Shown in pieces: positions 8,814 to 19,100 of a stretch of 64,000 nt of DNA; the first letter of the stretch is position 1, and every line of letters begins with the position of its first letter. The notes beneath the pieces are model-generated. The model was not told the origin of the DNA and searched no databases. It worked only from the letters and a program-made list of their open reading frames with translations. Position numbers and translations under genes: made by a program. Source of the stretch: Rhodobacterales bacterium (lineage in GTDB: Bacteria; Pseudomonadota; Alphaproteobacteria; Rhodobacterales; Rhodobacteraceae); the NCBI GenBank assembly GCA_002748265.1, contig PDRY01000013.1, forward strand, positions 124,001-188,000, in the 5' to 3' direction.

Positions 8814-9641
8814 ATGAGCACCGTCTTTGACTATCTGAGCGCCTCGCGGGCGCAATGTCTGGAGCGCCGCGCGCTCGGGCAGGGGCGCTCGCTTGTGATC
8901 TGGCGCAACCGCCGCGACCGGATCGACTATGACGAACCTCAGGACCACACGGTGAGCCTCTATCTGTCCGGCGGTCACGGCAGCCGCCGCCTGGACCGTG
9001 GCGGAGCAAAGGGCTATCCGGGCGCGCTCTGTGTCATGCCCGAGGGGGAGCGCTCCGAGTGGGAAATCAACGCCGATTTCCGGTTCGCGCATCTCTACCT
9101 TCCTGATGAGGAACTGCGCTATTTCTATGCCCGGACCCATGACCGCTCGCCCGGCCGGTTGTGCGTTGCCGGGCGCACCTTTGACCGCGATCCCGGCTTG
9201 ATCGCGTTCATGCGCGCTCTGATCGGGGCCGATGACCCGCTTGCGCGAGAGCAGGCCCTGACCGGCGTGATGGGCGTGTTGGTGGCCTCCGGCCCTGATG
9301 GCGCGCAGCGCGGCGGGTTGACCCCGGCTGTGTCGCGGCGGGTCTGCGCGGCCCTGCGCGATCAGATGGAACACCCGCCCGGTCTAAGCGATCTGGCGCG
9401 GCTGGCGGGGCTTTCGCCCTGGCATTTCCAGCGGATGTTTCGGGTCACCCACGGCGTCACGCCCCATGGCTGGCTGGAGCGGGCCCGCACTGCGCGGGCG
9501 CAGGAGATGATCGCGCAAGGCAAACCCCTGGCGGAGATCGCGGCGGCCTGCGGCTATTCCAGCCAAAGCCACCTGACCCGCGCCTTTTCCCGGGCCACCG
9601 GGCTGACCCCGGCGCGGTATCGCGCGGCAATATCGCCTTGA
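8814..9641 (+). CDS. AraC-family transcriptional regulator
   Basis: The ATG at 8814 gives 275 residues, the normal AraC family length; the open frame extends upstream to 8598 but that part overlaps the transporter gene on the other strand. The N-terminal half is a probable effector-binding cupin region. The C-terminal hundred residues carry both helix-turn-helix motifs: DLARLAGLSPWHFQRMFRV and LAEIAAACGYSSQSHLTRAF, then the conserved ATGLTPARYR. It probably regulates the divergent DMT exporter. The inducer is unknown. Confidence 0.88.
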   Translation: MSTVFDYLSASRAQCLERRALGQGRSLVIWRNRRDRIDYDEPQDHTVSLYLSGGHGSRRLDRGGAKGYPGALCVMPEGERSEWEINADFRFAHLYLPDEELRYFYARTHDRSPGRLCVAGRTFDRDPGLIAFMRALIGADDPLAREQALTGVMGVLVASGPDGAQRGGLTPAVSRRVCAALRDQMEHPPGLSDLARLAGLSPWHFQRMFRVTHGVTPHGWLERARTARAQEMIAQGKPLAEIAAACGYSSQSHLTRAFSRATGLTPARYRAAISP

Positions 9642-9701
9642 TCCCTTGCACCCGGCGGTCACGCGTCCTACACCCCGCACGATTTATCTGAAGGGGTCAT
9701 C

Positions 9702-10940
9702 ATGCCCATCCTTGTGATGAAATTCGGCGGCACATCGGTCGCCAATATCGACCGGATCCGCCGCGCAGCAAAGCGCGTCGCCCGCGAAGTGGCCAATGGC
9801 TATGAGGTCATCGTCTGCGTGTCCGCCATGTCGGGACGTACCAATGAGCTGGTCGGCTGGGTCGAAGAAATCTCGCCGCTCTATGATGCGCGCGAATACG
9901 ACGCCGTGGTCAGCTCGGGCGAGAACATCACGGCAGGCCTGATGTCTCTGGTCTTGCAAGAGATGGACGTCCCCGCGCGCAGCTGGCAGGGCTGGCAGGT
10001 GCCGGTTCGCACCACCAATGCCTATTCATCGGCCCGCTTCGAAGAGATCGGAACCGAGGCGATCAACGCCAAGTTCGCGGAAGGCATGAAGGTTGCCGTG
10101 GTCGCGGGCTTTCAGGGCGTGTCGGGCGAAAACCGGATCACCACAGTCGGCCGGGGCGGATCGGACACCACCGCCGTCGCCTTTGCAGCCGCCTTCGGCG
10201 CTGAGCGGTGCGACATCTACACCGATGTCGATGGCGTCTACACCACCGACCCGCGCATCTGCGAGGGCGCGCGCAAGCTGGACAAGATCGCCTTTGAAGA
10301 GATGCTGGAGCTGGCCTCGCTTGGCGCCAAGGTGCTGCAGACCCGCTCGGTCGAGCTGGCGATGCGCTACAATGTGAAGCTGCGGGTGCTGTCGAGCTTC
10401 GAAGACAACGGGGACAACGGGGGCACGCTGGTCTGTCCCGAGGAGGATATCATGGAAAACAACGTGGTGGCCGGGGTTGCCTATTCCCGCGACGAAGCCA
10501 AGATGACCCTGATTTCGGTCGCGGACCGTCCGGGGGTGTCGGCAGCGATCTTCTCTCCGCTCTCCGAGGCCGGGGTGAACGTGGACATGATCGTGCAGAA
10601 CATTGCCGATGATGGCCGCACCGACATGACTTTCTCTTGTCCGACCAACCAGGTCGCGCGCGCGCAGGCGGCGATGGAAGAGGCCAAGGCGAAGGGCGAC
10701 ATCAACTACCACGATCTTGTCGCGGACAAGGGCGTGGCGAAGGTGTCCGTGGTCGGGATCGGGATGCGGTCCCACACCGGCGTCGCCGCGAAGATGTTCG
10801 AGGCACTGTCTGCCGAGGGCATCAACATCAAGGTCATCACGACCTCGGAGATCAAGATCTCCGTCCTGATCGACCGCAAATATATGGAGCTCGCGGTGCA
10901 GGCGCTCCATGACGCGTTCGAGCTGGAAAGCGCCTCCTAA
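9702..10940 (+). CDS. lysC: Aspartate kinase
   Basis: The 412-residue protein starts MPILVMKFGGTSVANIDRI, the invariant N-terminus of aspartokinases, and continues with VVSSGENITAGLM and the GRGGSDTTAVAFAAA substrate site. Two ACT regulatory domains follow from about residue 265 (VAYSRDEAKMTLISVADRPG) to the end, where threonine and/or lysine would inhibit. It phosphorylates L-aspartate in the first step to lysine, threonine, methionine and diaminopimelate. Its length matches the monofunctional aspartokinases of alphaproteobacteria. It is transcribed alone and ends at a strong terminator at 11017. GAAGGGG precedes the ATG. Confidence 0.95.
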   Translation: MPILVMKFGGTSVANIDRIRRAAKRVAREVANGYEVIVCVSAMSGRTNELVGWVEEISPLYDAREYDAVVSSGENITAGLMSLVLQEMDVPARSWQGWQVPVRTTNAYSSARFEEIGTEAINAKFAEGMKVAVVAGFQGVSGENRITTVGRGGSDTTAVAFAAAFGAERCDIYTDVDGVYTTDPRICEGARKLDKIAFEEMLELASLGAKVLQTRSVELAMRYNVKLRVLSSFEDNGDNGGTLVCPEEDIMENNVVAGVAYSRDEAKMTLISVADRPGVSAAIFSPLSEAGVNVDMIVQNIADDGRTDMTFSCPTNQVARAQAAMEEAKAKGDINYHDLVADKGVAKVSVVGIGMRSHTGVAAKMFEALSAEGINIKVITTSEIKISVLIDRKYMELAVQALHDAFELESAS

Positions 10941-11016
10941 GCGTCAGGGCGCGCCGTGATAGGTGCGCTCATTCCATCGGTGCGGCGTTAATCAACTTTG
11001 CCCGCAGTTCCAAAAG

Positions 11017-11040
11017 CGCCGCCGTCGGGCGGCGTTTTTT
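11017..11040 (+). terminator. Rho-independent terminator after aspartate kinase
   Basis: A seven-base GC stem (CGCCGCC / GGCGGCG) with a GTCG loop is followed directly by six T residues. An AAAA run on the opposite flank means the same hairpin could also terminate the convergent TetR gene on the minus strand. Confidence 0.88.
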
Positions 11041-11097
11041 GCGTCGAGCTGGTTCCCGGTGACGCTTCATCGCCGGGGGGGCGATGAAAGCCCGCCG

Positions 11098-11673
11098 TCA
11101 GGACCCGCCCACGAACTCGATCACGAGTTGGCGCAAGATCGTCAGATCGCGGATCAGGGTCTCCTCGCTCTCGGCGTTGTGCTTGAGATGCATTGCCGTG
11201 TCCGCGATGAAGCGGCCGATGGTCTCCGGGCTCTGGCCCTTGTGGCGAAGCTGATCGGCATAGGGCTCCAGTAGGTTGGTTAGCGCATGGGCTTTCCTGG
11301 CCGCCGCTGCGTCTGCGGCTGCCCTGACGGCGGGCCCTGCACCCCACATGAGCTCCTCCGCGTCGGGCGCGGCTTGTACCATCCGGTAGACCGACAGCGT
11401 TGTGTGTTCGAAATAGGCCCAGAGCTTGTCGGACAGGCTGCCGGGCTGTTCCCAGGCCTGCGCGGTCCGGGCCAGAATCTGTTCGGTCAAATATGCCATC
11501 GCCGCTTCTAGGATGCCGTCTTTGTTCGAGAAACGGGCATAGAGCGTCTGACGCGACACGCCCGCCGCCTGCGCGACATCAGTCATTGTCGTCTTGCGCG
11601 GGCCATAATGCGCAAAGGTCTTCAGGGCGGCATCCAGAAGCGGATCGTCGGGGACGGGGGGCGTCTTTGTCAT
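11098..11673 (-). CDS. TetR/AcrR-family transcriptional regulator
   Basis: The ATG at 11673 gives about 191 residues; a GTG seven codons upstream is an alternative. The N-terminal helix-turn-helix is clear: AALKTFAHYGPRKTTMTDVAQAAGVSRQTLYARFSNKDG, in the canonical TetR position (segments near residues 13-50). The C-terminal ligand-binding domain is not assignable. It is divergent from the IorAB-like genes, and the intergenic region contains a perfect inverted repeat (11700-11723), so it is probably the autoregulated repressor of that operon. The ligand is probably the hydroxylase substrate, by inference only. Confidence 0.88.
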   Translation of the reverse strand: MTKTPPVPDDPLLDAALKTFAHYGPRKTTMTDVAQAAGVSRQTLYARFSNKDGILEAAMAYLTEQILARTAQAWEQPGSLSDKLWAYFEHTTLSVYRMVQAAPDAEELMWGAGPAVRAAADAAAARKAHALTNLLEPYADQLRHKGQSPETIGRFIADTAMHLKHNAESEETLIRDLTILRQLVIEFVGGS

Positions 11674-11699
11674 ACAGTCATCTGAACAAAGCACGTTCG

Positions 11700-11723
11700 T
11701 TTGTCAAATTACACTTTGACAAA
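11700..11723. promoter_or_regulatory. Candidate TetR operator (perfect inverted repeat)
   Basis: TTTGTCAAA and TTTGACAAA form a perfect nine-base inverted repeat with a six-base spacer, placed between the divergent TetR and Fe-S subunit genes. The right arm contains TTGACA, which could be the -35 element for the rightward operon, so a bound repressor would block polymerase. A second, weaker arm (TTTTGTC near 11732) follows. Confidence 0.65.
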
Positions 11724-11766
11724 CATTCAACTTTTGTCGCACTGTATGCGAGATGAGCAGGAGGCG

Positions 11767-12240
11767 ATGATGATTCAGTTGACGGTGAATGGTGAGCGGC
11801 GCGAGGTGGACGTATCCCCGGACATGCCGTTGCTTTGGGTGCTGCGGGACGAACTGGGTCTGACGGGCACGAAATACGGCTGCGGCGTTGCGCAATGTGG
11901 GGCGTGCACGGTTCATATCGACGGGCAGGCGGTCCGCTCCTGTCAGGAGCCGGTGGGCTACCTCGAAGGCGCGCAGATCACCACTGTCGAAGGGCTCGGC
12001 ACGCCCAAGGCGCTCCATGCCGTGCAGGAGGCTTGGGTTGAGAACCAGGTCGCCCAATGCGGGTACTGCCAGTCCGGACAGATCATGCAGGCGGCCGCAC
12101 TTCTGAGTGAAAATCCGGCCCCCAGCGATGCCGATATCGACGACGCGATGTCGGGCAATCTGTGCCGCTGCGGCGCACCTACCCACGCATCCGGGCCGCC
12201 ATTCACGCGGCTGCCAAGAAGCTGGAGGGCTGATCCATGA
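11767..12240 (+). CDS. (2Fe-2S)-binding subunit of a molybdenum hydroxylase (IorA-like), frameshifted near the 3' end
   Basis: The protein carries both Fe-S domains of the xanthine dehydrogenase small-subunit family: a plant-type ferredoxin domain ([19 protein letters not shown], then C near residue 60) and the C-terminal helical domain ([10 protein letters not shown], then LCRCG). It passes electrons from the Mo site of the partner at 12237. After LCRCG the frame reads [10 protein letters not shown], but the adjacent frame encodes the expected [18 protein letters not shown] followed by TGA at 12232-12234, just before the next ATG. The shift is at about 12175, a net gain of two bases or loss of one. 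An AGGAGG site precedes twin ATGs at 11767/11770. Confidence 0.85.
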   Translation: MMIQLTVNGERREVDVSPDMPLLWVLRDELGLTGTKYGCGVAQCGACTVHIDGQAVRSCQEPVGYLEGAQITTVEGLGTPKALHAVQEAWVENQVAQCGYCQSGQIMQAAALLSENPAPSDADIDDAMSGNLCRCGAPTHASGPPFTRLPRSWRADP

Positions 12241-14471
12241 GCAAGCTGGGCACCTACACCCGCCGCGCGTTTCTTGTCGGGGCTGCGGCCATGGCGGGGG
12301 GCGTGGCCTTCGGCGCTTACCGGGTCATGCGCAACGAGCCCAACCCGTTGGAAGACGGGCTGGCCGACGGGGAGGCGACCTTCAACCCCTGGGTCATGAT
12401 CGACGCGGAGAAGATCACGCTGATCGCTCCGCACGGGGACAAGGGGCAGGGGATCTTTTCGGCGCAGGCGGCTTTGATCGCCGAAGAGCTTGACGTCGAC
12501 TGGGGCGATTTCGAGGTCAGCTTCGGAGTGCCCGCGAGCGCCTATTGGAACACCGCCATGGCGGAGGAAACCGCGCCCTATATGTCGACCGACGACAGCC
12601 GCATGGCAGAGACCATGCGCGGGCTCATGGGCGGCGTGTTCAAGATCATCGGGCTTCAAGGCACCGGGGGATCTTCTTCGATCCCGGACAGCTACGAGAA
12701 GCTGCGCGAGGCCGGCGCCATGGCGCGCGAGACGCTCAAGCTGGCGGCGAGTAAGCGCACGGGCGTTCCTGTGAGCCAGCTCAAGACGGAGCATGGCGCG
12801 GTATTGCTGCCCGATGGCACTGCGATCCGCTATACGGAGCTGGCGGCGGATGCTGCACAGATCACGCCGGTGAAGGGCACGCCGCTGCGGGATCCGTCGC
12901 AATGGCGCCTGGTCGGAAAGCCGATGCAGCGCCTTGATATCCTTGCGAAGTCGACCGGCACGCAGGACTACGGCATCGACATGGTGCAGCCGGGCATGGT
13001 CCATGCGGCGGTCCGGGTGAATCCGCGTCAGGGCGGGGCGCTGAACGGCTATGATGCGTCGGATGCAAAGACGATGCCGGGGGTCCAGAAGATCGTCGAA
13101 ATCGACGGCGGCGTGGCCGTCATCGCCAGCAACAGCTGGTATGCCATGCAGGCCGCCAACGCGATCAGTTTTGACTGGGGCCCCGCGCCGTACCCTGCGG
13201 AGCAGGAGGAGCACTGGGCGGCTCTGAGCGCGGCTTTCACGGAAGATACGCTCGACAAGGAATGGCGCAACGATGGGGATATCGACGCCGCCGAGGGGGA
13301 GGTGATCGAGGCCGAATATCGCTCGCCCTATGTCGCCCATGCCCCGCTGGAGCCGCTCAATGCGCTGATCACGGTGACCGAGGATCGCGTCGATCTGTGG
13401 ACCGGTCATCAGGTGCAGGGTATGGCGCAGCGGGCCGTGGCCCGGATTACAGGCCATGACACCGATCAGGTGCATCTGCACAACCAATTCATGGGTGGCA
13501 GCTTTGGCCATCGGCTCGAGATGGAGCACCTCAAGCACGCGGCGCAGATTGCCAACCAGATGCGCGGCACGCCGGTCAAGCTGACCTATTCGCGGGAAGA
13601 AGATTTTGCCCATGATTTTCCGCGCCATATCGCCATGGGGCGGACTAGGGGGGTGGTGAAGGATGGCAAGGTCGAAGGGCTCGATGTGTCCATCGCGGCG
13701 CCGTCGGTGATTGGATCGCAAATGGGGCGTTTGGGGCTGTCACCGGCGGGTGCCGATAGCCAGATCGCGGCGGGGGCGTGGAACAATCCCTACGCCTTGC
13801 CGCATTATCGGATGCGGGCTTATCGCGTGCCTGGACTGGCTCCGGTCAGTTCCTGGCGTGCGGTAGGTGCCAATGGTGCTGGTTTCGTTTTTGACAGCGC
13901 GCTTGACGAGGCGATCCATGCCGCCGGGGCCGACCCTCTGGAGGAGCGCATCCGCCTGATGGGCCACGTGCCCAGCCGCAAGGTGCTTGAGGCGGTCGGT
14001 GAGATGTCCTCCTGGGGGGCTGCGCTTCCCGAGGGCAAGGGCCGCGGCGTTGCTTTCGTTGAAAGCTTTGGCGTGCCGACTGCGGAAGTGGTCGAAGTCT
14101 CTGCGACAGATCAGGGGATCAAGATCGACAAGGTCTGGGTGGCGCTCGACGTCGGAAAGATCGTCGATCCGGTCAATTTCGAAAACCTCGTTCAGGGCGG
14201 TGTCGTCTTCGGGCTGGGCCATGCGATGAATTGCGAGATCACCTACGCGGACGGGATGGCGCAGCAGTCCAACTACTATGACCACGAAGCCATGCGCATG
14301 TGGCAATGTCCGGTGATCGAAGTGCGCGGGCTCGAGAACGGCAGCAAGGTGCGCGGTGTCGGGGAGCCTCCGGTGCCTCCGGCGGCGCCAGCTTTGGCCA
14401 ATGCGATCTTTGCCGCAACGGGTCAAAGGATTCGCGAATTGCCGATGAACAAGCATATCGATTTCGTCTGA
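12237..14471 (+). CDS. Molybdopterin-binding large subunit of a xanthine dehydrogenase-family hydroxylase (IorB-like)
   Basis: The 744-residue protein begins with a twin-arginine signal ([19 protein letters not shown], about residues 5-24), so the complex is probably exported folded to the periplasm or anchored. The molybdopterin domains show [12 protein letters not shown] near residue 420 and [22 protein letters not shown] near 535-556, followed by [18 protein letters not shown] near the end, which contains the glutamate expected at the Mo site. IorB-type enzymes hydroxylate N-heteroaromatics or oxidise aldehydes, using a two-subunit design without an FAD subunit. No cytochrome subunit is adjacent. 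The substrate is not determinable here. Confidence 0.88.
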   Translation: MSKLGTYTRRAFLVGAAAMAGGVAFGAYRVMRNEPNPLEDGLADGEATFNPWVMIDAEKITLIAPHGDKGQGIFSAQAALIAEELDVDWGDFEVSFGVPASAYWNTAMAEETAPYMSTDDSRMAETMRGLMGGVFKIIGLQGTGGSSSIPDSYEKLREAGAMARETLKLAASKRTGVPVSQLKTEHGAVLLPDGTAIRYTELAADAAQITPVKGTPLRDPSQWRLVGKPMQRLDILAKSTGTQDYGIDMVQPGMVHAAVRVNPRQGGALNGYDASDAKTMPGVQKIVEIDGGVAVIASNSWYAMQAANAISFDWGPAPYPAEQEEHWAALSAAFTEDTLDKEWRNDGDIDAAEGEVIEAEYRSPYVAHAPLEPLNALITVTEDRVDLWTGHQVQGMAQRAVARITGHDTDQVHLHNQFMGGSFGHRLEMEHLKHAAQIANQMRGTPVKLTYSREEDFAHDFPRHIAMGRTRGVVKDGKVEGLDVSIAAPSVIGSQMGRLGLSPAGADSQIAAGAWNNPYALPHYRMRAYRVPGLAPVSSWRAVGANGAGFVFDSALDEAIHAAGADPLEERIRLMGHVPSRKVLEAVGEMSSWGAALPEGKGRGVAFVESFGVPTAEVVEVSATDQGIKIDKVWVALDVGKIVDPVNFENLVQGGVVFGLGHAMNCEITYADGMAQQSNYYDHEAMRMWQCPVIEVRGLENGSKVRGVGEPPVPPAAPALANAIFAATGQRIRELPMNKHIDFV

Positions 14472-14882
14472 CGGCCCAGATCGTCGCCCAAAAGGGGCGC
14501 GGGGGAGGGGGTGCGGCACTTGGTCCGCCCCAAGAGCAGACGAAAGCCCCGCCGCGGCTCCGCGGCGGGCGCAAAGAAGTATCGCGCGCGCACCTGGTGA
14601 GGTGGAGGTAATTCGGCGTTTGCGAAAAGAACCTTTGAAATATGGGTTTAGCGGCGCCGTACTTCGGCAAAGTCAACCCTGGATTGTGTGTGGCCTCCTG
14701 CAGACCCCCTTTCGATATGGCAAATCATGCTGCGGCGCGGTGTATTCCAAATGACGTCAGCGCCTTAACGATTTTGCAACACTGTGCGGTGCGCTGCGCA
14801 TTTTTCCCCTGTACATGTTGCTTTGAGCGGAGATCCGCCATATCTCATCAACGGAATTTTAATAAAATAATCGAGCATTGAA
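14472..14882. other. Intergenic region of about 410 bases with a GC-rich hairpin and an AT-rich leader
   Basis: The first part holds a perfect hairpin at 14548-14569 (CCCGCCGCG / CGCGGCGGG around GCTC) without a T run, probably the 3' end of the hydroxylase transcript. The last 60 bases before the GTG at 14883 are unusually AT-rich (AATTTTAATAAAATAATC), consistent with a promoter and leader for the TIGR03032/autotransporter pair. A 79-codon open frame here (14642-14881) has no ribosome-binding site and is not called. Confidence 0.5.
14548..14569 (+). terminator. GC-rich hairpin downstream of IorB-like gene
   Basis: Perfect nine-base stem with a four-base loop, 77 bases after the stop codon. 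No T tract follows, so it would be a weak intrinsic terminator or a 3'-end stabiliser. Confidence 0.4.
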
Positions 14883-16079
14883 GTGGCTATTCAAAACCCA
14901 ACTCAGGGTGAGCACGTTTCAAAAGTGGCCGGAGGGTCTCCGGAAAAGGGCGCGGCCGCGCCTTCTGTCAGATACTCTCAGTCAGCGGGACTTCCTGGTT
15001 GGATCTCCCGTACGCGCGCCGGAATCGCGGTGTCTTCCTATCAGTCTGGGTTGCTCTATCTGTTGGGCGCCGGGCCCCAAGGTCTTCTGGTGCACCAGGT
15101 GGCGATGCCGCGGCCCATGGGGCTGTCCTATGACGGCAACGGACGGTTGACGGTGGCCACGGGCTATCAACTGGTCGATTTCCAGAACGTCCTTGCTCCT
15201 GAGGAGCGGGCCAACAAGCACTATGACGCCTGCTTCATGCCCCGCCACATGCACCTAACGGGCTCGGTCGCGGCCCATGATGTTGGTGTCGCGGCGAGCG
15301 GAGAGACCCTGTTCGTCAACACGCGCTTCAATTGCCTTGCGAAGCTGCACCCGCGTCACTCCTTCGAGGCGGTGTGGACCCCGCCTTTCATCGACGCAAT
15401 CGTGGACGAGGATCGCTGCCACCTGAACGGGCTGGCAATGCGGGATGGTAAGCCCGCATATTGCACGGCGATCTCCCGCTCGAACACCATCGACGGCTGG
15501 CGCGACCGCCGCGCCGATGGCGGCGTGGTGATCGAGGTCGAAACCGGCCGCATCGTCTGCGAGGGGCTGTCGATGCCGCATTCTCCCCGTTGGCATAACG
15601 GAGAGCTGTGGCTTCTGAATTCCGGCACCGGTGAGCTGGGCGTTGTCGAGGGGATCGAAGAGGGCAAGGGCGTCTTTAAGCCGCGCTCCTTCTGTCCCGG
15701 CTTCTTGCGCGGGCTTGCGTTCCATGCGGGCTGCGCGCTCGTCGGGCTGTCGCGCCCGCGCTATGAGCGGTTCGAAGGGCTGGAGCTGGATCAGCGCCTG
15801 AAAGACGCGGATAGCGAGCCCTGGACCGGTGTGCAGGTTATCGACCTGAAGACCGGGAATTGTGTCCACTGGTTCCGCATGGATGGCGATATTGCAGAGC
15901 TTTACGACGTCGAAGTGCTGCCGGGTCTGACCGCCCCCATGGCCGTGGCGCCGACCGCGCCGGATGCCGCGACGCTTATTACTTTTTCGAAACCCACCGG
16001 TCCGCAGCGGTCCGGCGATATTCCGGCGGCAGATCAGCCTTCGGAGCCCAATGGCGAGGTCTCAGCCTCGGCACCATAG
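14883..16079 (+). CDS. TIGR03032 family protein (beta-propeller-like, unknown function)
   Basis: The gene starts at a GTG with no clear Shine-Dalgarno sequence and gives 398 residues. From LPGWISRTRAGIAVSSYQSGLLYLLG (about residues 38-63) onward it resembles TIGR03032 proteins: FVNTRFNCLAKL, HLNGLAMRDGKPAYCTA, GLSMPHSPRWHNGELWLLNSGTGEL and FCPGFLRGLAFH are regularly spaced propeller-like blades. There is no signal peptide. The family has no established activity. It lies 46 bases upstream of the giant autotransporter, so the two are probably co-expressed. The last 30 residues are low complexity and non-conserved. Confidence 0.75.
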   Translation: MAIQNPTQGEHVSKVAGGSPEKGAAAPSVRYSQSAGLPGWISRTRAGIAVSSYQSGLLYLLGAGPQGLLVHQVAMPRPMGLSYDGNGRLTVATGYQLVDFQNVLAPEERANKHYDACFMPRHMHLTGSVAAHDVGVAASGETLFVNTRFNCLAKLHPRHSFEAVWTPPFIDAIVDEDRCHLNGLAMRDGKPAYCTAISRSNTIDGWRDRRADGGVVIEVETGRIVCEGLSMPHSPRWHNGELWLLNSGTGELGVVEGIEEGKGVFKPRSFCPGFLRGLAFHAGCALVGLSRPRYERFEGLELDQRLKDADSEPWTGVQVIDLKTGNCVHWFRMDGDIAELYDVEVLPGLTAPMAVAPTAPDAATLITFSKPTGPQRSGDIPAADQPSEPNGEVSASAP

Positions 16080-16125
16080 TCCCTCTGGTTCGATAAGAAC
16101 CTGCTATTTTCAGGAGGAGTTCATA

Positions 16126-19100
16126 ATGAGTAATTTTCAGCAATCCGAAACCCGCATGGTGCGCGGTGGCCGGATGACCAAATGGAAAGGGCGTGCGGCG
16201 TCCATTTCCCCCACCCTTGCGCAGCTTGTTGCCACGGTCTCCGCTCCGGCTTTGATGCTGGGCGCGACCCTGCTGCCCGGCGCGGCAAGCGCCGATTGCG
16301 TCACCGCGCCGCCGGGCCCGGATGGAGTGGTCGTCACCTGCACCGGCACGACGACGACCGGGGTGAGCGAGTATGCTGCCACCGGCGATCTGACCGTCAA
16401 CGTGAACGGGGATATCCGCGACGATGGCGGCAGTTCTGCGATCCGGGCGAGTGCGGATCAGGGTGCGGTCGAGGTGACCGTGACCGGCGCCACCGGCAGT
16501 GAGACGTCTCGCGGGATCTACACGATCTCGAACCAGGGCGATAACACCGTCTCCGTCACGACGATCACCAGCCGGGGCGACGGAATCGACGCGGAAGCCG
16601 AAGATGGCAATATCTCTGTCACCGCCACCGGCCTGATCACCTCGGGCAGCATCGGGATCGATGCGGATATCTATGATCCGTATTGGGAACAACGGGTCGG
16701 CGACATCACCGTCAACGTGACCGATGTCACCGCTAGAAGCGCCGCGATCACGGCCGACACCGGCACGGGCGACATCACGATCAATGCGACGGGGGCGCTG
16801 AAGGGCGAATATGGGACTGTCGTGCGTGCCGCCGTTGAGGACAAGGGCGACATCTCGATCAACGTCAACACGGTGGAGGGCGGCTCCGGCGAGGACGGCA
16901 TGAGCCCGCGCAGCTACTATTATGGCGGTGCGGCCATCTATGCCCGCAACAAGGGTGGGAAAACCACGGTGACCGCCAGCGGCGCGATTACCACCGGACG
17001 GTCCGGCGGCGTGAGAGTCGCTCATGGCGATTACTACGGCTACTACGGCCCGAGGCGCCTCATGGCGGTCGCGCCCGAGCCGACTGCTGAGCCTCAGCCC
17101 GCACCGGAGCCCGTGGCCAGCAACTATGACATCGAGATCTCGGTGGCGGATGTGACCTCTGCGGGGACAGCGGTTCAGGCCTATCAGAGCAAGCCCGGTT
17201 CCGTGACGATCACCGCATCGGGCAAGCTGGAGTCCACGAGTTCCGACGGTGTTCGCGTTTCCATGAATGGTGAAGACGCCAAGGACGTAACGATTGATGT
17301 TCAGGACGTGGTTGCCAACAGCCGTAGTGGCATTCAGGTTGGCCGCTACGGTGCTGGTACGTCGAATGTGAGCGTCAAAGCCGGAAACGTCACGGCTGGC
17401 CGAGTCGGTGTCGCAGTGGAAGATTTTGTGCCTGACTACAGAACGTTGGTCGATGGCACGGTGGATATCTTGGTGACGGGTGACATCACCCGTGATGACG
17501 AAGAGAACACCATGCGCCAGGGCGTTTCTGCCTATACCCGCCGCAGCGGCGACGTTTCCATCGAAGTGCAGGGGGACATCACCAATGCCCGCGGCGGCAT
17601 CTTTGCGATGCAGGGCGAAGATGCGTTCCGCAGAGACCCTTCGGTCATCTCCGGCATGACCTTCGGCGACCTGAAGGTGAAGAGCACTGGATCGATCGAA
17701 GCGGACTACGGCGTTGTTGCTCTGGCTGGGGCGTCCAATGTGACCGTTGAGGTCAAGGACGTGAATGCCGAAGATTTTGCCATTCTTGCGGGAACCGGCA
17801 ACGATCACCACGCCGAAGTCGTGATCTCGGGCGCGGTCAACAGCACCAATGTCGAAGACGAGACAGGACCTCTCGGGTCACGCGCCGCCACTGTGCTGGT
17901 CGGCTCGCGGACGTCGACCGTGACGATCACCTCGTCGGGTAGTGTTTCCGCGGCCAATGGGATCGGCGTCGTCGATTATGACCGGCCTGTCGCAGAAGAA
18001 AACCCGGAGCTCGAAGTGCGCGCGGAAAGAGCGCCGAGCTACAACAACCGTCCTGAATATGGCGACATGACGCTCGTCATCGAAGGTGCGCTGAACGGCT
18101 CTGCCTATCTGGGCAACGGTTCCGACCGGATCGAGCTTTCGGGCCCCAACGCCACCATCGGTGAGAATGTTGTTCTCGACGGTGGCGACGACGAGTCCGT
18201 CGAAGACGGCTGGATCGACACGCTGGCCTTCACCAACGGCTGGAAAGGCAATCCCGAAGGGCTCGATGTGCGCAACATGGAGCAGGTCAGCATCGAAAGC
18301 GGTGCCGAAGTGACCGTGACGGATTTCGACCAGGAAAATGACCTCCCGGTGCTGATCCGTGGTGGCTACCTGATCGCCCTTGGGAACAGCTCGTTTGACA
18401 TGCCCGACCTGTGCAGCGGTGGCGTGACCCTTGGAGGCAACTCCACGGCGAATGCGATCAAGGGCTGTGTGTCTGATGATAGTGTAACCGTTCAGGACAG
18501 CGCGTCCGTGGCCGGCGATATCGAAGGCGCCGGTGGCGCCGACACGATCACGATTGCCGGTGGTTCGATCGGCGGTGATGTGCGGGGTGGCGGTGCCGGT
18601 GAGGACAACTCTGCCGCACAGGACACCGGCGACACCATCGTCGTCTCGGGCGGTTCTGTCGCGGGGGCCGTGGCTGGTGATCTGGGTGACGATGTCTTCA
18701 CCTGGTCGGGCGGCACCTTTGCCAGCCTGTCCGGTGGTGCTGACAACGACACGCTCACCGTGCTGGCCAGCTCGGGCTTTGACGGCAGCCAGATGCTGGC
18801 GGGTGACGACGGCTCTGACCGCCTGATCCTCGATGGCATCATGGTGGCCCCCGACACGTCCAAGCAGACCGGCTGGGAAGCCCTGGTCATGACCGGCGGC
18901 ACGGCCTTCACGGCTCCGGCGTCCATGATGCTGGGTGAAGGCGCGAACGAAGGTCTGTTCATCGAACCGGGTTCGACCCTGACGGTGGACGGCAGCTTTG
19001 CTCTGACCGGCAACCTGACCAACCGCGCTCTGCTGAGCATGCAGGACGGCGCCACGGGTGACACCGTGACGGTGAGCGGTGATCTGGCCGGAACGGGCAC

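Noticed and set aside
14642-14881. 79-codon cysteine-containing frame before the TIGR03032 gene
   Set aside because: No Shine-Dalgarno sequence, no recognisable pattern, and it covers the AT-rich promoter-like region.
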